Positions 27,060 to 34,601 of a stretch of DNA of 64,000 bases are shown piece after piece; the stretch's first letter is position 1; every line of letters starts with the position of its first letter. Made by a program: the position numbers and the translations under genes. Below the pieces are notes generated by a model, which did not search any database, was not told the DNA's origin, and was given only the letters and a program-made list of their open reading frames with translations. Origin of the DNA: Acidobacteriota bacterium (GTDB lineage: Bacteria; Acidobacteriota; Vicinamibacteria; Vicinamibacterales; CAVVIG01); the NCBI GenBank assembly GCA_003222395.1, contig QHWB01000035.1, forward strand, positions 62,001 to 126,000, read 5' to 3'.

Positions 27060-27785
27060 ATGTTGACGCATCGAGACTTCATCGCAGGAGTAACGGGACT
27101 GGCATTATCGGTCGCGCTGGTCACGACCGCCTCAGCCGGCGAGAAACGGAGTGGCAGCTCGCGGCATGGCGGCTCGCGCGACGAAGATTCGTCGCGTTTC
27201 GCCACCGCTGTCTGCGAGGTTTCGCGCGACGGCCACGTGCAGTTCGTCAGCGATCGGAACCCGTTCCGCGGCAGTTCCCGCGGCGCGTACGGCGGCATCT
27301 TCTTCGCGGGCGGCGGCACGACGGTGCCGGCCGCGCACACATCCACGTCAGCGGTCGCCACCTCCCCGAGCGCTAATGCAGCCGGCCCGGGGGCCACGGC
27401 ACCTGCAACGCCTGCAGCGCCTGCAGCGCCTGCAACGCCTGCAGCGCCTGCAACGCCTGCAGCGCCTGCAGCACCGTCAGCGGGTGGCGGCTCGGCTGAT
27501 CATGGCGGAACGACGGGACCAGGATCGTCGGTGGCTCCGGTACGGCCGCACGAAGCGGACGACCATCAAGATTCGCCGGCAGAGGGCGAGGCCTCGTCGC
27601 ACGGACATGACGATGCCACTGCTGATGCGCCTCCGAATACTGCGCCCGGTGGCAGCGTCACCGGGACAGCTGCGGCCGCGCGTCCTCTGGCAGCGAATCC
27701 GGAACCGGCCAGCCTGTTGCTGATCGGCACTGGTCTCGGGAGCGTCCTCTTCGCCCGTCGCCGCGCGCGGAAGCAGCGAGACTAG
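27060..27785 (+). CDS. PEP-CTERM sorting-domain protein (exosortase substrate)
   Basis: 241 residues. An N-terminal signal peptide (FIAGVTGLALSVALVTTASA) is followed by a low-complexity mature region with a PAA/PAT tandem tract (about 115-138) and His/Asp-rich stretches. The C-terminus is a clear sorting signal: NPEPASLLLIGTGL (PEP at 214-216), a transmembrane segment and the basic RRRARKQRD. XrtA recognises and processes this signal at the inner membrane. There are few hydrophobic core residues, so the protein is probably extended or glycosylated rather than globular. The ATG at 27060 is preceded by AAAGG; an upstream GTG at 27030 is less likely. It lies 4 bp before the exosortase gene. Confidence 0.85.
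   Translation: MLTHRDFIAGVTGLALSVALVTTASAGEKRSGSSRHGGSRDEDSSRFATAVCEVSRDGHVQFVSDRNPFRGSSRGAYGGIFFAGGGTTVPAAHTSTSAVATSPSANAAGPGATAPATPAAPAAPATPAAPATPAAPAAPSAGGGSADHGGTTGPGSSVAPVRPHEADDHQDSPAEGEASSHGHDDATADAPPNTAPGGSVTGTAAAARPLAANPEPASLLLIGTGLGSVLFARRRARKQRD
27402..27473 (+). repeat. Eight 9-bp tandem units in the PEP-CTERM gene
   Basis: Units CCTGCARCG (last one CCTGCAGCA) repeat eight times head to tail and encode alternating Pro-Ala-Ala and Pro-Ala-Thr. Because the unit is a multiple of three, copy-number change by slippage would lengthen or shorten the exposed stalk without a frameshift. Confidence 0.9.
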
Positions 27786-27789
27786 GCAC

Positions 27790-28626
27790 ATGATCGGCAT
27801 CGGCGCCTGGGTATTCTCGGCGGGATTGCTCTACGCCGGAGTACTTCTCAAGCTCGTACAGCAGTGGGCGGCCGATCCGACTTATTCGCATGGATTCGTC
27901 GTCGCTCCGATCGCACTGTTCCTTGTGTGGCAGCAGCGCGATCGGCTGCGGCGGACCACCTCACGGCCGTCGGGATTCGGGCTCGTCGTGATCGTCGTCA
28001 GCTTGGCCATTTATGTGCTCGGCTCGCTCGGAGCCGAGCTCTTCCTCACACGCATTTCGCTGCTCGGCGTGATTGCGGGCACCGTGCTGTACGTCTTCGG
28101 GTCGCAATACCTCCGCGTCCTGGCTTTTCCGCTCGCGTTCCTCGTGTTCATGATTCCGCTTCCCGCAATCGTCTTCGACCGCGCGACGGTGTCGCTGCAG
28201 TTGGTCGCATCACGGATGGGCGAGGAGTTGCTGCGCGCTGCTGACGTACCAGTGCTGCGCGACGGAAACATCCTGACGCTGCCGGCGATCACACTCGAGG
28301 TGAACGACGCGTGCAGCGGGATCCGATCGTTGATGGCGTTGCTGAGCGTCGCCGCGCTCGTCGGGTACTTTTCGGATGTGCCGCCATGGCAGCGCGTCCT
28401 CCTCACGTGTGCTGCCCTCCCTATTGCCATCGTGCTGAACGGCGTCAGAATCGCCGCGACAGGTCTGGCGGCGTCGCGCTTTGGTCCGGTCGCGGCAAGT
28501 GGCGCGATTCACGCGACGTCCGGCTGGATTGTCTTCATGTTGGCGCTGGCAGCCGTCTGGTTGCTGGAGAAGACGCTCGGGTCCCGCGTCCGCCGCGCCG
28601 CTCGGCGACGCCTGGAGACGGCATGA
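27790..28626 (+). CDS. xrtA: Exosortase A (XrtA/EpsH), PEP-CTERM sorting transpeptidase-like enzyme
   Basis: 278 residues, eight or so membrane helices. All three catalytic residues of the exosortase family are present: Cys175 in NDACSGIRS, Arg220 in LNGVRIAATG and His241 in GAIHATSGW. TYSHGFVVAPIALFLVW near the N-terminus is also diagnostic. The enzyme is thought to cleave PEP-CTERM proteins at the membrane and pass them to an acceptor in the EPS/envelope. It sits between a cargo gene and EpsI, the classical arrangement; its TGA overlaps the EpsI start. The family's usual C-terminal EpsI fusion is absent because EpsI is separate here. Confidence 0.93.
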   Translation: MIGIGAWVFSAGLLYAGVLLKLVQQWAADPTYSHGFVVAPIALFLVWQQRDRLRRTTSRPSGFGLVVIVVSLAIYVLGSLGAELFLTRISLLGVIAGTVLYVFGSQYLRVLAFPLAFLVFMIPLPAIVFDRATVSLQLVASRMGEELLRAADVPVLRDGNILTLPAITLEVNDACSGIRSLMALLSVAALVGYFSDVPPWQRVLLTCAALPIAIVLNGVRIAATGLAASRFGPVAASGAIHATSGWIVFMLALAAVWLLEKTLGSRVRRAARRRLETA

Positions 28627-29252
28627 TGGCGCGGCGATTGGCCATCGTGGCCGCGCTGATGCTTGCCGTTGGAGCATTTCTGCGCGTCGTATCTGCAGCG
28701 GACCTCGTGCCGGACGCGTCAGGGCTCAATGCCCTGCCGATGCGAATCGACCAGTGGCACGGCCGGGATCTCGGCCGATTCGATCACGACATCGAGGCGG
28801 TTCTGCAGGCCGACACGTACACAATGCGAAGGTATACGCGCGATGCGATTCCCGTGGACCTCTTCGTCGCGTACTACGCGACGCAACGCACCGGTCACAC
28901 GATCCACTCGCCGCTCAATTGCCTCCCCGGCACCGGGTGGGAATGGGTCGACCGGCGGCGCGAGCGAATCCGCATTGGACCAGGGCGTGACATCGAGGTC
29001 AACCGCAACATCGCGAGGAAGAACGGGGAACAGGATCTCGTCTACTACTGGTATCAGAGTCACGGCCGCACGATCGCGAGTGAGTACCGGAACCGGCTGA
29101 TGCTCGTTCACGACGCGCTGACGCTTCACCGCAGCGACGGCGCGCTCGTCCGAGTCACGGCGCCGATCATCGTGGGCGCGACGCGCGCAGCAGATCTTCC
29201 GGCATTCATCCGCGCGCTGTATCCGGTCCTCACGCGACATCTTCCGGAGTAA
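28623..29252 (+). CDS. epsI: EpsI family protein (DUF3485), exosortase-associated
   Basis: 209 residues: an N-terminal membrane anchor (LAIVAALMLAVGAFLRVVSA) and a periplasmic domain with the family landmarks VDLFVAYYATQR, HSPLNCLPGTGWEW and DLVYYWYQSHGR, then NRLMLVHDALTLHRSDGALVRV. EpsI accompanies exosortase A and is needed for EPS production in some hosts, but its biochemical role is not established. The ATG at 28623 overlaps the exosortase stop; a second ATG follows at 28626. Confidence 0.92.
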   Translation: MMARRLAIVAALMLAVGAFLRVVSAADLVPDASGLNALPMRIDQWHGRDLGRFDHDIEAVLQADTYTMRRYTRDAIPVDLFVAYYATQRTGHTIHSPLNCLPGTGWEWVDRRRERIRIGPGRDIEVNRNIARKNGEQDLVYYWYQSHGRTIASEYRNRLMLVHDALTLHRSDGALVRVTAPIIVGATRAADLPAFIRALYPVLTRHLPE

Positions 29253-29257
29253 ATTGC

Positions 29258-30382
29258 ATGCGCACGCGGATTGTGTCACTCATCATCGTCGCCATCGCTG
29301 CCGCCGGCTGTTCCCGGCAGTCGTTCGAGCGTTTCTTCACGCGCGGTGAGCGCTTTCTGACGGCCAAGCGGTACGCGGAGGCCGCGATCGAATTCGAGAA
29401 TGCCGCTCGCGCGAATCCACAGTCGATTGCCTCGCAGATGAAGCTGGGCGACGCCTACGCGGCGCTCGGCGAGCGAACCAACGCCGCCGCCGCTTATCAG
29501 CGGGCCTGCGCCCTCGACCAGCGTGACGTCGCTGCCTGCGTGCATTCGGCGGCGGCGCTTCTCAACATCGGCGACTACGACACGGCGGCGTCGGAAGCGC
29601 GCGGAGTGCTCGCGGCCGATCGCTTCAACCTCGACGCGCAGTTGATCCTTGCGAGCGCCCTGTCGGGGGTTCGCCGGTTCGCGGATGCGGAAGAACGTCT
29701 GCAGGCGGCGATCGCCACGGCGCCGCAGGATCCGCGGGTGTACAAAGCGCTCTCGACGGTTCAGTTGCGGCGCGGCAACGCGAAAGCGGCGGAAGCATCG
29801 CTGATCCAGACCATCAAGCTCGATCCGGCAGCTACCGACGCGCGAGTAAGCCTCGCGCAACTGTACCTGCAGATGGGCCGCGCCGCAGACGGCGAGAAGC
29901 AGCTCCGCGACGCGCTCGCGATTGCTCCGGACGACCTCGAGGCGAACAAGACATACGCGAGCTATCTCGTAACCACCAATGATTGCGCCGACGCCGAGAA
30001 GTACTGGCAGACGGTCGCAGCGAAATCCCCCGATGACTCGGGATATCTGTCACTGGCCGACTACTACGTCTGGAGCGGACGCCCCGACGACGCGCTGCGC
30101 GTGCTTTCGAAGGTGGCAGCGAAAGATCAGGGAGGGGCGGCAAGGGTCCGCGTGGCCTCGATCCTCTACGACCGCGGCGAACGATCGAAGGCGGCGGAGA
30201 TGGTCGACGAAGTACTGACGCACGACCAGTCCAGCCTCAACGGCCTGCTGCTGAAAGCGCGGATCTCGCTCGACAACGGCGATGCGGCTGCGGCGCGCGA
30301 CTACACTCACCGGGCCGCAGAGGTGGATCCCGACGCGCCTGCCGTGCGGGAGATGCTAGCGCACGTGAACGCGCAGCCGTAG
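29258..30382 (+). CDS. TPR-repeat lipoprotein of the exosortase locus (PrsT-like)
   Basis: 374 residues. A lipobox with Cys18 (IAAAGC) predicts an acylated, envelope-anchored protein. The rest is a string of about nine tetratricopeptide repeats (for example RYAEAAIEFENAARANPQS, GNAKAAEASLIQTIKLDPAA). Much shorter than the ~900-residue PrsT proteins typical of these loci, so it may be a reduced version or a BcsC/PelB-like scaffold contacting the export machinery. It is 5 bp downstream of epsI and probably in the same transcript. Confidence 0.85.
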   Translation: MRTRIVSLIIVAIAAAGCSRQSFERFFTRGERFLTAKRYAEAAIEFENAARANPQSIASQMKLGDAYAALGERTNAAAAYQRACALDQRDVAACVHSAAALLNIGDYDTAASEARGVLAADRFNLDAQLILASALSGVRRFADAEERLQAAIATAPQDPRVYKALSTVQLRRGNAKAAEASLIQTIKLDPAATDARVSLAQLYLQMGRAADGEKQLRDALAIAPDDLEANKTYASYLVTTNDCADAEKYWQTVAAKSPDDSGYLSLADYYVWSGRPDDALRVLSKVAAKDQGGAARVRVASILYDRGERSKAAEMVDEVLTHDQSSLNGLLLKARISLDNGDAAAARDYTHRAAEVDPDAPAVREMLAHVNAQP

Positions 30383-30419
30383 GCGAGTCGATTGGCAACC
30401 GAGATTCGGACGACGTGAA

Positions 30420-31088
30420 ATGAGCCGAAGAATCGCGTTCACGCTTGTCGTCGTCTGGATGGCAGCCGTGACGATTTCAGCAGCAGCTCCGGGTGTGCAG
30501 CTGTCAATCCGCGACGGGCGGGTGTGGCTCAACGCCACGAACGCGACCCCGCGCGAGATCCTCGGCGAGTGGACTCGCGTTGGCGGCACGCGCATCGTCA
30601 ACGCCGAGCGGATTCCTGGCGGTCCGCTGACGTTGCAGCTCGACGGCGTTCCCGAGCTGCAGGCGCTCGACGTGCTATTGCGGTCAGCGGGCGGCTTCAT
30701 CGCCGCGTCGCGGGCGGACGCGACGGCAGGTCAGTCGCGCGTCGATCGGATCGTCATCGTTCCCCCCAAGTTAGTAGTGGCCGTTCTTCCGGCGCCGCCG
30801 GCCGCGACCGCGAACGTCGTCACGATCACGGGCGTTCAGCGTGTCATCGGCGCCGACGGTATTCCCGTCCCGGACGATCAGGAAGACACGCCGGACGCTC
30901 CACGGGCGCGACCGACGTTCACCTCGATCCCGCCCGGATTCTCAGCGCCACCAGACGAGCCATCGCCGCCGATGGCGCCGAGCGCCACGCCGACGGCGAG
31001 ACCGACGGCGCCCGTTGGCGTTCTGGTCCCGGGGACCGTCGTCCCGCCGGCTGCGCCTTCCGGCCAGCCGCGGCCACCACGGCCCTGA
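30420..31088 (+). CDS. Exported hypothetical protein with an STN/secretin-like domain and Pro-rich tail
   Basis: 222 residues. Signal peptide (FTLVVVWMAAVTISAAA), then a small domain of about 100 residues (VQLSIRDGRVWLNATNATPREILGEWTRVGG... ELQALDVLLRSAGGFIAA) whose pattern resembles the STN/secretin short domains of outer-membrane channels. A flexible tail (about 135-222) with more than 25% proline follows. No catalytic motif is visible. A periplasmic adaptor touching the exporter or the TPR lipoprotein is possible but unproven. Confidence 0.7.
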   Translation: MSRRIAFTLVVVWMAAVTISAAAPGVQLSIRDGRVWLNATNATPREILGEWTRVGGTRIVNAERIPGGPLTLQLDGVPELQALDVLLRSAGGFIAASRADATAGQSRVDRIVIVPPKLVVAVLPAPPAATANVVTITGVQRVIGADGIPVPDDQEDTPDAPRARPTFTSIPPGFSAPPDEPSPPMAPSATPTARPTAPVGVLVPGTVVPPAAPSGQPRPPRP

Positions 31089-31117
31089 TATCGCGCTCGG
31101 TTTTTCGAGGTGGCCCT

Positions 31118-31951
31118 ATGACGGTTTCTGCCGAAAAAGCGTCCGGACTGAATGGAATGCTCAAAGCTTTGTATCGGTCGCCACTGTCGAAGCCAATGCG
31201 ACCGGCGCTGCGCCGGTTCCGCCGCACGCGGCTGATGCCGGCACACTGGCTGAAGGCCTGGCGGGTGTTCCAGATTCTGAACTTCAGGTACGGATACCTC
31301 CGTTCCGTCGCAACCGAGACGCCGCTCGACGGGGATCTGAACCCGAATCCCTGGTACACCTATCCAGCGCTCGAGTATTTGAAACAACTCGACTTTCGGG
31401 ACAAGACCGTCTTCGAGTACGGCTGTGGCCATTCGACGCTGTTCTGGGCGGCGCGTGCGGCGCACGTTGTCAGCGTCGAACACGATCACCGGTGGTATCA
31501 GAGCATGGCCACGCGCGTACCGGGCACGTGCGAGCTGATTTTCGAATGTGACTCGGACGCGTACGCGTCCACGATCGAGCGGTTTCGCGACGGCTTCGAT
31601 GTGATCGTGGTCGACGGACTCGTGACCGGACGAACGCGCCTGAAGTGCGCGAAGGCGGCGGTCAGGCACCTGCGTGAAGGCGGAATGATCATTCTCGACA
31701 ATTCCGACTGGCTGCCCGAGTCGTCGAGATATCTGCGCGAGTCGGGTTTGATCGAGGTGGACCTGACCGGCTTCGCGCCGATCAACGACTACACGTGTAC
31801 GACGTCCTTCTACCTTCACCGCTCGTTCGCGTTCAAACCGCTTCGCGATCGCCAGCCGATGCCGGGCGTCGGCGCGCAACCCTACAACTGGGAGGCGGGC
31901 GCGATGGCGGAGCGGCAGGCAGCCGAAGCACGGGCTGTCACCGCCGCATGA
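31118..31951 (+). CDS. Class I SAM-dependent methyltransferase
   Basis: 277 residues. The SAM-binding motif I appears as TVFEYGCGHSTLFWAARA, followed by VVSVEHDHRW (motif II acidic residue) and DVIVVDGL. EGGMIILDNSDWLPES resembles the post-motif region of sugar or FkbM-like O-methyltransferases. The ATG at 31118 has GAGG (31107-31110) seven bases upstream. First of three methyltransferases in a row of EPS-modifying genes; substrate unknown. Confidence 0.8.
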   Translation: MTVSAEKASGLNGMLKALYRSPLSKPMRPALRRFRRTRLMPAHWLKAWRVFQILNFRYGYLRSVATETPLDGDLNPNPWYTYPALEYLKQLDFRDKTVFEYGCGHSTLFWAARAAHVVSVEHDHRWYQSMATRVPGTCELIFECDSDAYASTIERFRDGFDVIVVDGLVTGRTRLKCAKAAVRHLREGGMIILDNSDWLPESSRYLRESGLIEVDLTGFAPINDYTCTTSFYLHRSFAFKPLRDRQPMPGVGAQPYNWEAGAMAERQAAEARAVTAA

Positions 31952-31967
31952 TGGGATCACGTCGTTG

Positions 31968-33017
31968 ATGGAATCTTCAGCCGGCGTTCTCAAGAAGATC
32001 AAAAAGGGCGTGCTGGGTTCGGCGAGAGGCTGTGGGGTCTTTTCGCTCGTCCAGAACAGCAAGTGGCGCCGCGATCGTCTGCTCATCCTCGGTTATCACG
32101 GCGTCGCGATCGATGACGAGCACTGCTGGAAGCCGACGTTGTTCCTCCATCCGGAGTATTTCCGCGACCGGCTGCGGCGGATCGGGCGGTGCGGGTGTAC
32201 GGTGCTGCCGCTTGGCGAGGCGCTCGAACGGCTGTACGCCAGCGACCTGCCCGAGCGAAGCGTCGCGCTGACGTTCGACGATGGGACGTACGACTTCTAC
32301 AAGCACGCCTACCCGATGCTGAAAGAGTTCGGTTTTCCGGCGACGGTGTACCTCACCACGTTCTACGCCGACTACAACCGACCTGTGTTCGACGTAATCG
32401 TGTCGTACATCCTGTGGAAACGTCGCTGTGCATTTCTGAACCTGAAGGAACTCATCGGCGAGAATCTCCGGTTCGAGCTGAACAGCGAAGCGGCGCGGCT
32501 CCGTGCGACGAGAACGCTGCTCGCGTTTTCGTCGCGCCGGAAGCTGTCGGCCGAAGACAAGGACGATCTCGTCGTCCGGTTGGCCGATGCGGTCGGCGTC
32601 GATCATCAAGAGATACTCGCGAAGCGGATTCTCCACATCATGACGCCTCGGGAGATCGGGGCCGTCGCGTCGAACGGCATAAACGTCCAGCTTCACACCC
32701 ACCGCCACCGCACACCGTCCGACAGAACGCTGTTTCTGCGTGAGATACAAGACAACCGCACACGCATCGAGGCGCTGACCGGCTCGCGTCCGACCCACTT
32801 CTGCTATCCAAGCGGGGTGTACGACGACGCGTTCCTTCCGTGGCTGCGTGATGCGGGTGTCGAATCCGCAACGACCTGCGATCCTGCGATCGCCACGCGC
32901 AGCTGCGAACCGCTGCTGCTACCCCGTCTCGTCGACAGCTCCACGCTTTCTGCGCTGGAGTTCGAAGGGTGGCTGACCGGAGTCGCCGACATGCTGCCGC
33001 ACCGCGCGAGAGCCTGA
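31968..33017 (+). CDS. Polysaccharide deacetylase (NodB/CE4 family)
   Basis: 349 residues. CE4 motif 1 is ALTFDDGTYDF (Asp104-Asp105) and motif 2 is QLHTHRHRTP with the metal-binding histidines; the arginine and final motifs are less clear (HFCYPSGVYDD fits motif 3). A 65-residue helical insert lies between motifs 1 and 2. No signal peptide is apparent, so it may act on the lipid-linked intermediate in the cytoplasm, removing N-acetyl groups before export. Exosortase loci usually carry a deacetylase of this kind. The ATG at 31968 was preferred to a TTG one codon earlier. Confidence 0.86.
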   Translation: MESSAGVLKKIKKGVLGSARGCGVFSLVQNSKWRRDRLLILGYHGVAIDDEHCWKPTLFLHPEYFRDRLRRIGRCGCTVLPLGEALERLYASDLPERSVALTFDDGTYDFYKHAYPMLKEFGFPATVYLTTFYADYNRPVFDVIVSYILWKRRCAFLNLKELIGENLRFELNSEAARLRATRTLLAFSSRRKLSAEDKDDLVVRLADAVGVDHQEILAKRILHIMTPREIGAVASNGINVQLHTHRHRTPSDRTLFLREIQDNRTRIEALTGSRPTHFCYPSGVYDDAFLPWLRDAGVESATTCDPAIATRSCEPLLLPRLVDSSTLSALEFEGWLTGVADMLPHRARA

Positions 33018-33028
33018 CTGGAGTGCAG

Positions 33029-33856
33029 ATGAATCCGATTCAGGCTCTGAGATCGTTCCGTCGCCATTGGACTGCCGAATCGCCGTGGACGCTGCGGAGC
33101 AAACAGTTCATCGCGACTGTCGTGCCCGACCGCGTGCTGATGGAGCTCAAGAAGCGCTACTACCTGAGCTTGTTGCGCGCCGACGCCGACGAGCTGATGG
33201 AAATAGACGTTCGAGCCCTTCCGCGGTTGATCAAATCGGGCGACTTTGCGATCGATGTCGGTGCATTCGTGGGCTTCTACTCCCAGCGGCTGTCGCGACT
33301 GGTCGGACCCGGAGGGCAAGTATGGAGCTTCGAGCCGGTGCCGGCAACTTTCGAAATTCTCACCGCATCGCTGCGTGGTCTCGGCCTGACGAACGTCTGC
33401 GCGTTCCCGTACGCGCTCAGCGATCGCGACGGCACGGCGACGATGGAAGTTCCGCGGTTTACCGGCGGCGGTGAATCCTGGTGGGACGCTCGAATCGTAG
33501 ATGAAGATCGGCGCGACGGACTCAGGCGTTTCGCAGTCACGAGGAAACGGCTCGATTCGCTGCTCGCGACGAATGACCGCGCTGTGGCGTTCGTGAAAAT
33601 CGACGCCGAGTACCACGAGCTGCACTGCATTCACGGTGCGCTCGACACGCTCCGGCGCTGGCACCCGGTCGTTCAGGTGGAAACGCTCGGCGACGTCGAC
33701 GCACCGGGATCAGACCTGAACGCGCTTGCATCAGTGCTGTGCGGCCTTGGGTACTCACCGCACCGTTTCGACGGCGATCGCTTCCATCTGCGACGACCGG
33801 GAGAGCACCAGCAGAATCTGTTCTTCATGTGTGGTCATCACACGGACGCGCTGTAG
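33029..33856 (+). CDS. FkbM-family methyltransferase
   Basis: 275 residues. AIDVGAFVGFYSQRLSRLVGPGGQVWSFEPVPATFEIL is the typical FkbM SAM-binding region, and FVKIDAEYHELHCIHGA with VQVETLG matches the family's C-terminal half. Members O-methylate sugars or polyketides. GGAG at 33020-33023 precedes the ATG. Between this and the next gene is a 112-bp gap in which nothing was recognised. Confidence 0.85.
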   Translation: MNPIQALRSFRRHWTAESPWTLRSKQFIATVVPDRVLMELKKRYYLSLLRADADELMEIDVRALPRLIKSGDFAIDVGAFVGFYSQRLSRLVGPGGQVWSFEPVPATFEILTASLRGLGLTNVCAFPYALSDRDGTATMEVPRFTGGGESWWDARIVDEDRRDGLRRFAVTRKRLDSLLATNDRAVAFVKIDAEYHELHCIHGALDTLRRWHPVVQVETLGDVDAPGSDLNALASVLCGLGYSPHRFDGDRFHLRRPGEHQQNLFFMCGHHTDAL

Positions 33857-33968
33857 CGCGGGTCATCGACGCGTTCCTTTCCATGGAGCGGTCCGCGAGA
33901 ATTGGACGCGGCTGAGGTTGCAGCGAAGGGCTAAGGGCAGGGATTTTGCTCTACCGTAATCGGGTCTT

Positions 33969-34601
33969 ATGAACACCTCGCCCGTCTCGTATCACGATGA
34001 CGAATTCAGGATCGCGCTCGACTCGACGAGTCCTCACCGCGTCGTCCCGGACACTGGCAGCGCCGAGGCAGTTCTCGACATCGGTTGCGGTGCGGGCCAG
34101 ACGCTCGTGACGCTGGGAAACCACAAGCGGCGCGTGGGGGTCGACGTCGACATCGAAGCGTTGAGATTCGGATTGCACCGAACGACGACGGAAGGGATTC
34201 GCGTCGCCGCCGCGCAAGGGGAACACCTGCCCTTCGCCGAAAGCACGTTCGATTTCGTCTATTCGCGTGTCGCGCTGCCATACATGGATATTCCAGCCGC
34301 ATTGAGCGAAATGCATCGCGTTCTGCGGCCGCGCGGCCGCCTGTGGCTGACGCTTCACACGATCGACATTCCGGCGACGCAGTTCCGACGCGGCAATCTC
34401 AAAGGGCGGATCTATGCGCTGTACACGATCCTGAACGGTGCATGGTTTCACATCAGCGGCCGCACGTTCCCGTTCGTCCGCGGCCTATGCGAGTCGATTC
34501 AAACAGAGCGGGGCATGCGCGTCGCGCTCGGGCGCGCAGGATTCTCGAAGATCGAATTTTGCCAGACCTCGCGGCATTTCGCGGTGACCGCGGAACGATG
34601 A
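33969..34601 (+). CDS. Class I SAM-dependent methyltransferase (UbiE/Methyltransf_11 type)
   Basis: 210 residues. VLDIGCGAGQTLVTLG (motif I), VGVDVDIEALRFG (motif II), GEHLPFAESTFDFVYSRVALPYMD (motif III) and EMHRVLRPRGRLWLTLH (post-motif) make a textbook small-molecule methyltransferase. Its stop overlaps the following start (ATGA), so it is coupled to the FemAB-like gene. Confidence 0.86.
   Translation: MNTSPVSYHDDEFRIALDSTSPHRVVPDTGSAEAVLDIGCGAGQTLVTLGNHKRRVGVDVDIEALRFGLHRTTTEGIRVAAAQGEHLPFAESTFDFVYSRVALPYMDIPAALSEMHRVLRPRGRLWLTLHTIDIPATQFRRGNLKGRIYALYTILNGAWFHISGRTFPFVRGLCESIQTERGMRVALGRAGFSKIEFCQTSRHFAVTAER

Noticed and set aside
27402-27473. Regular short repeats considered as a CRISPR-like array
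   Set aside because: Units are 9 bp with no spacers and lie in frame inside a coding gene.
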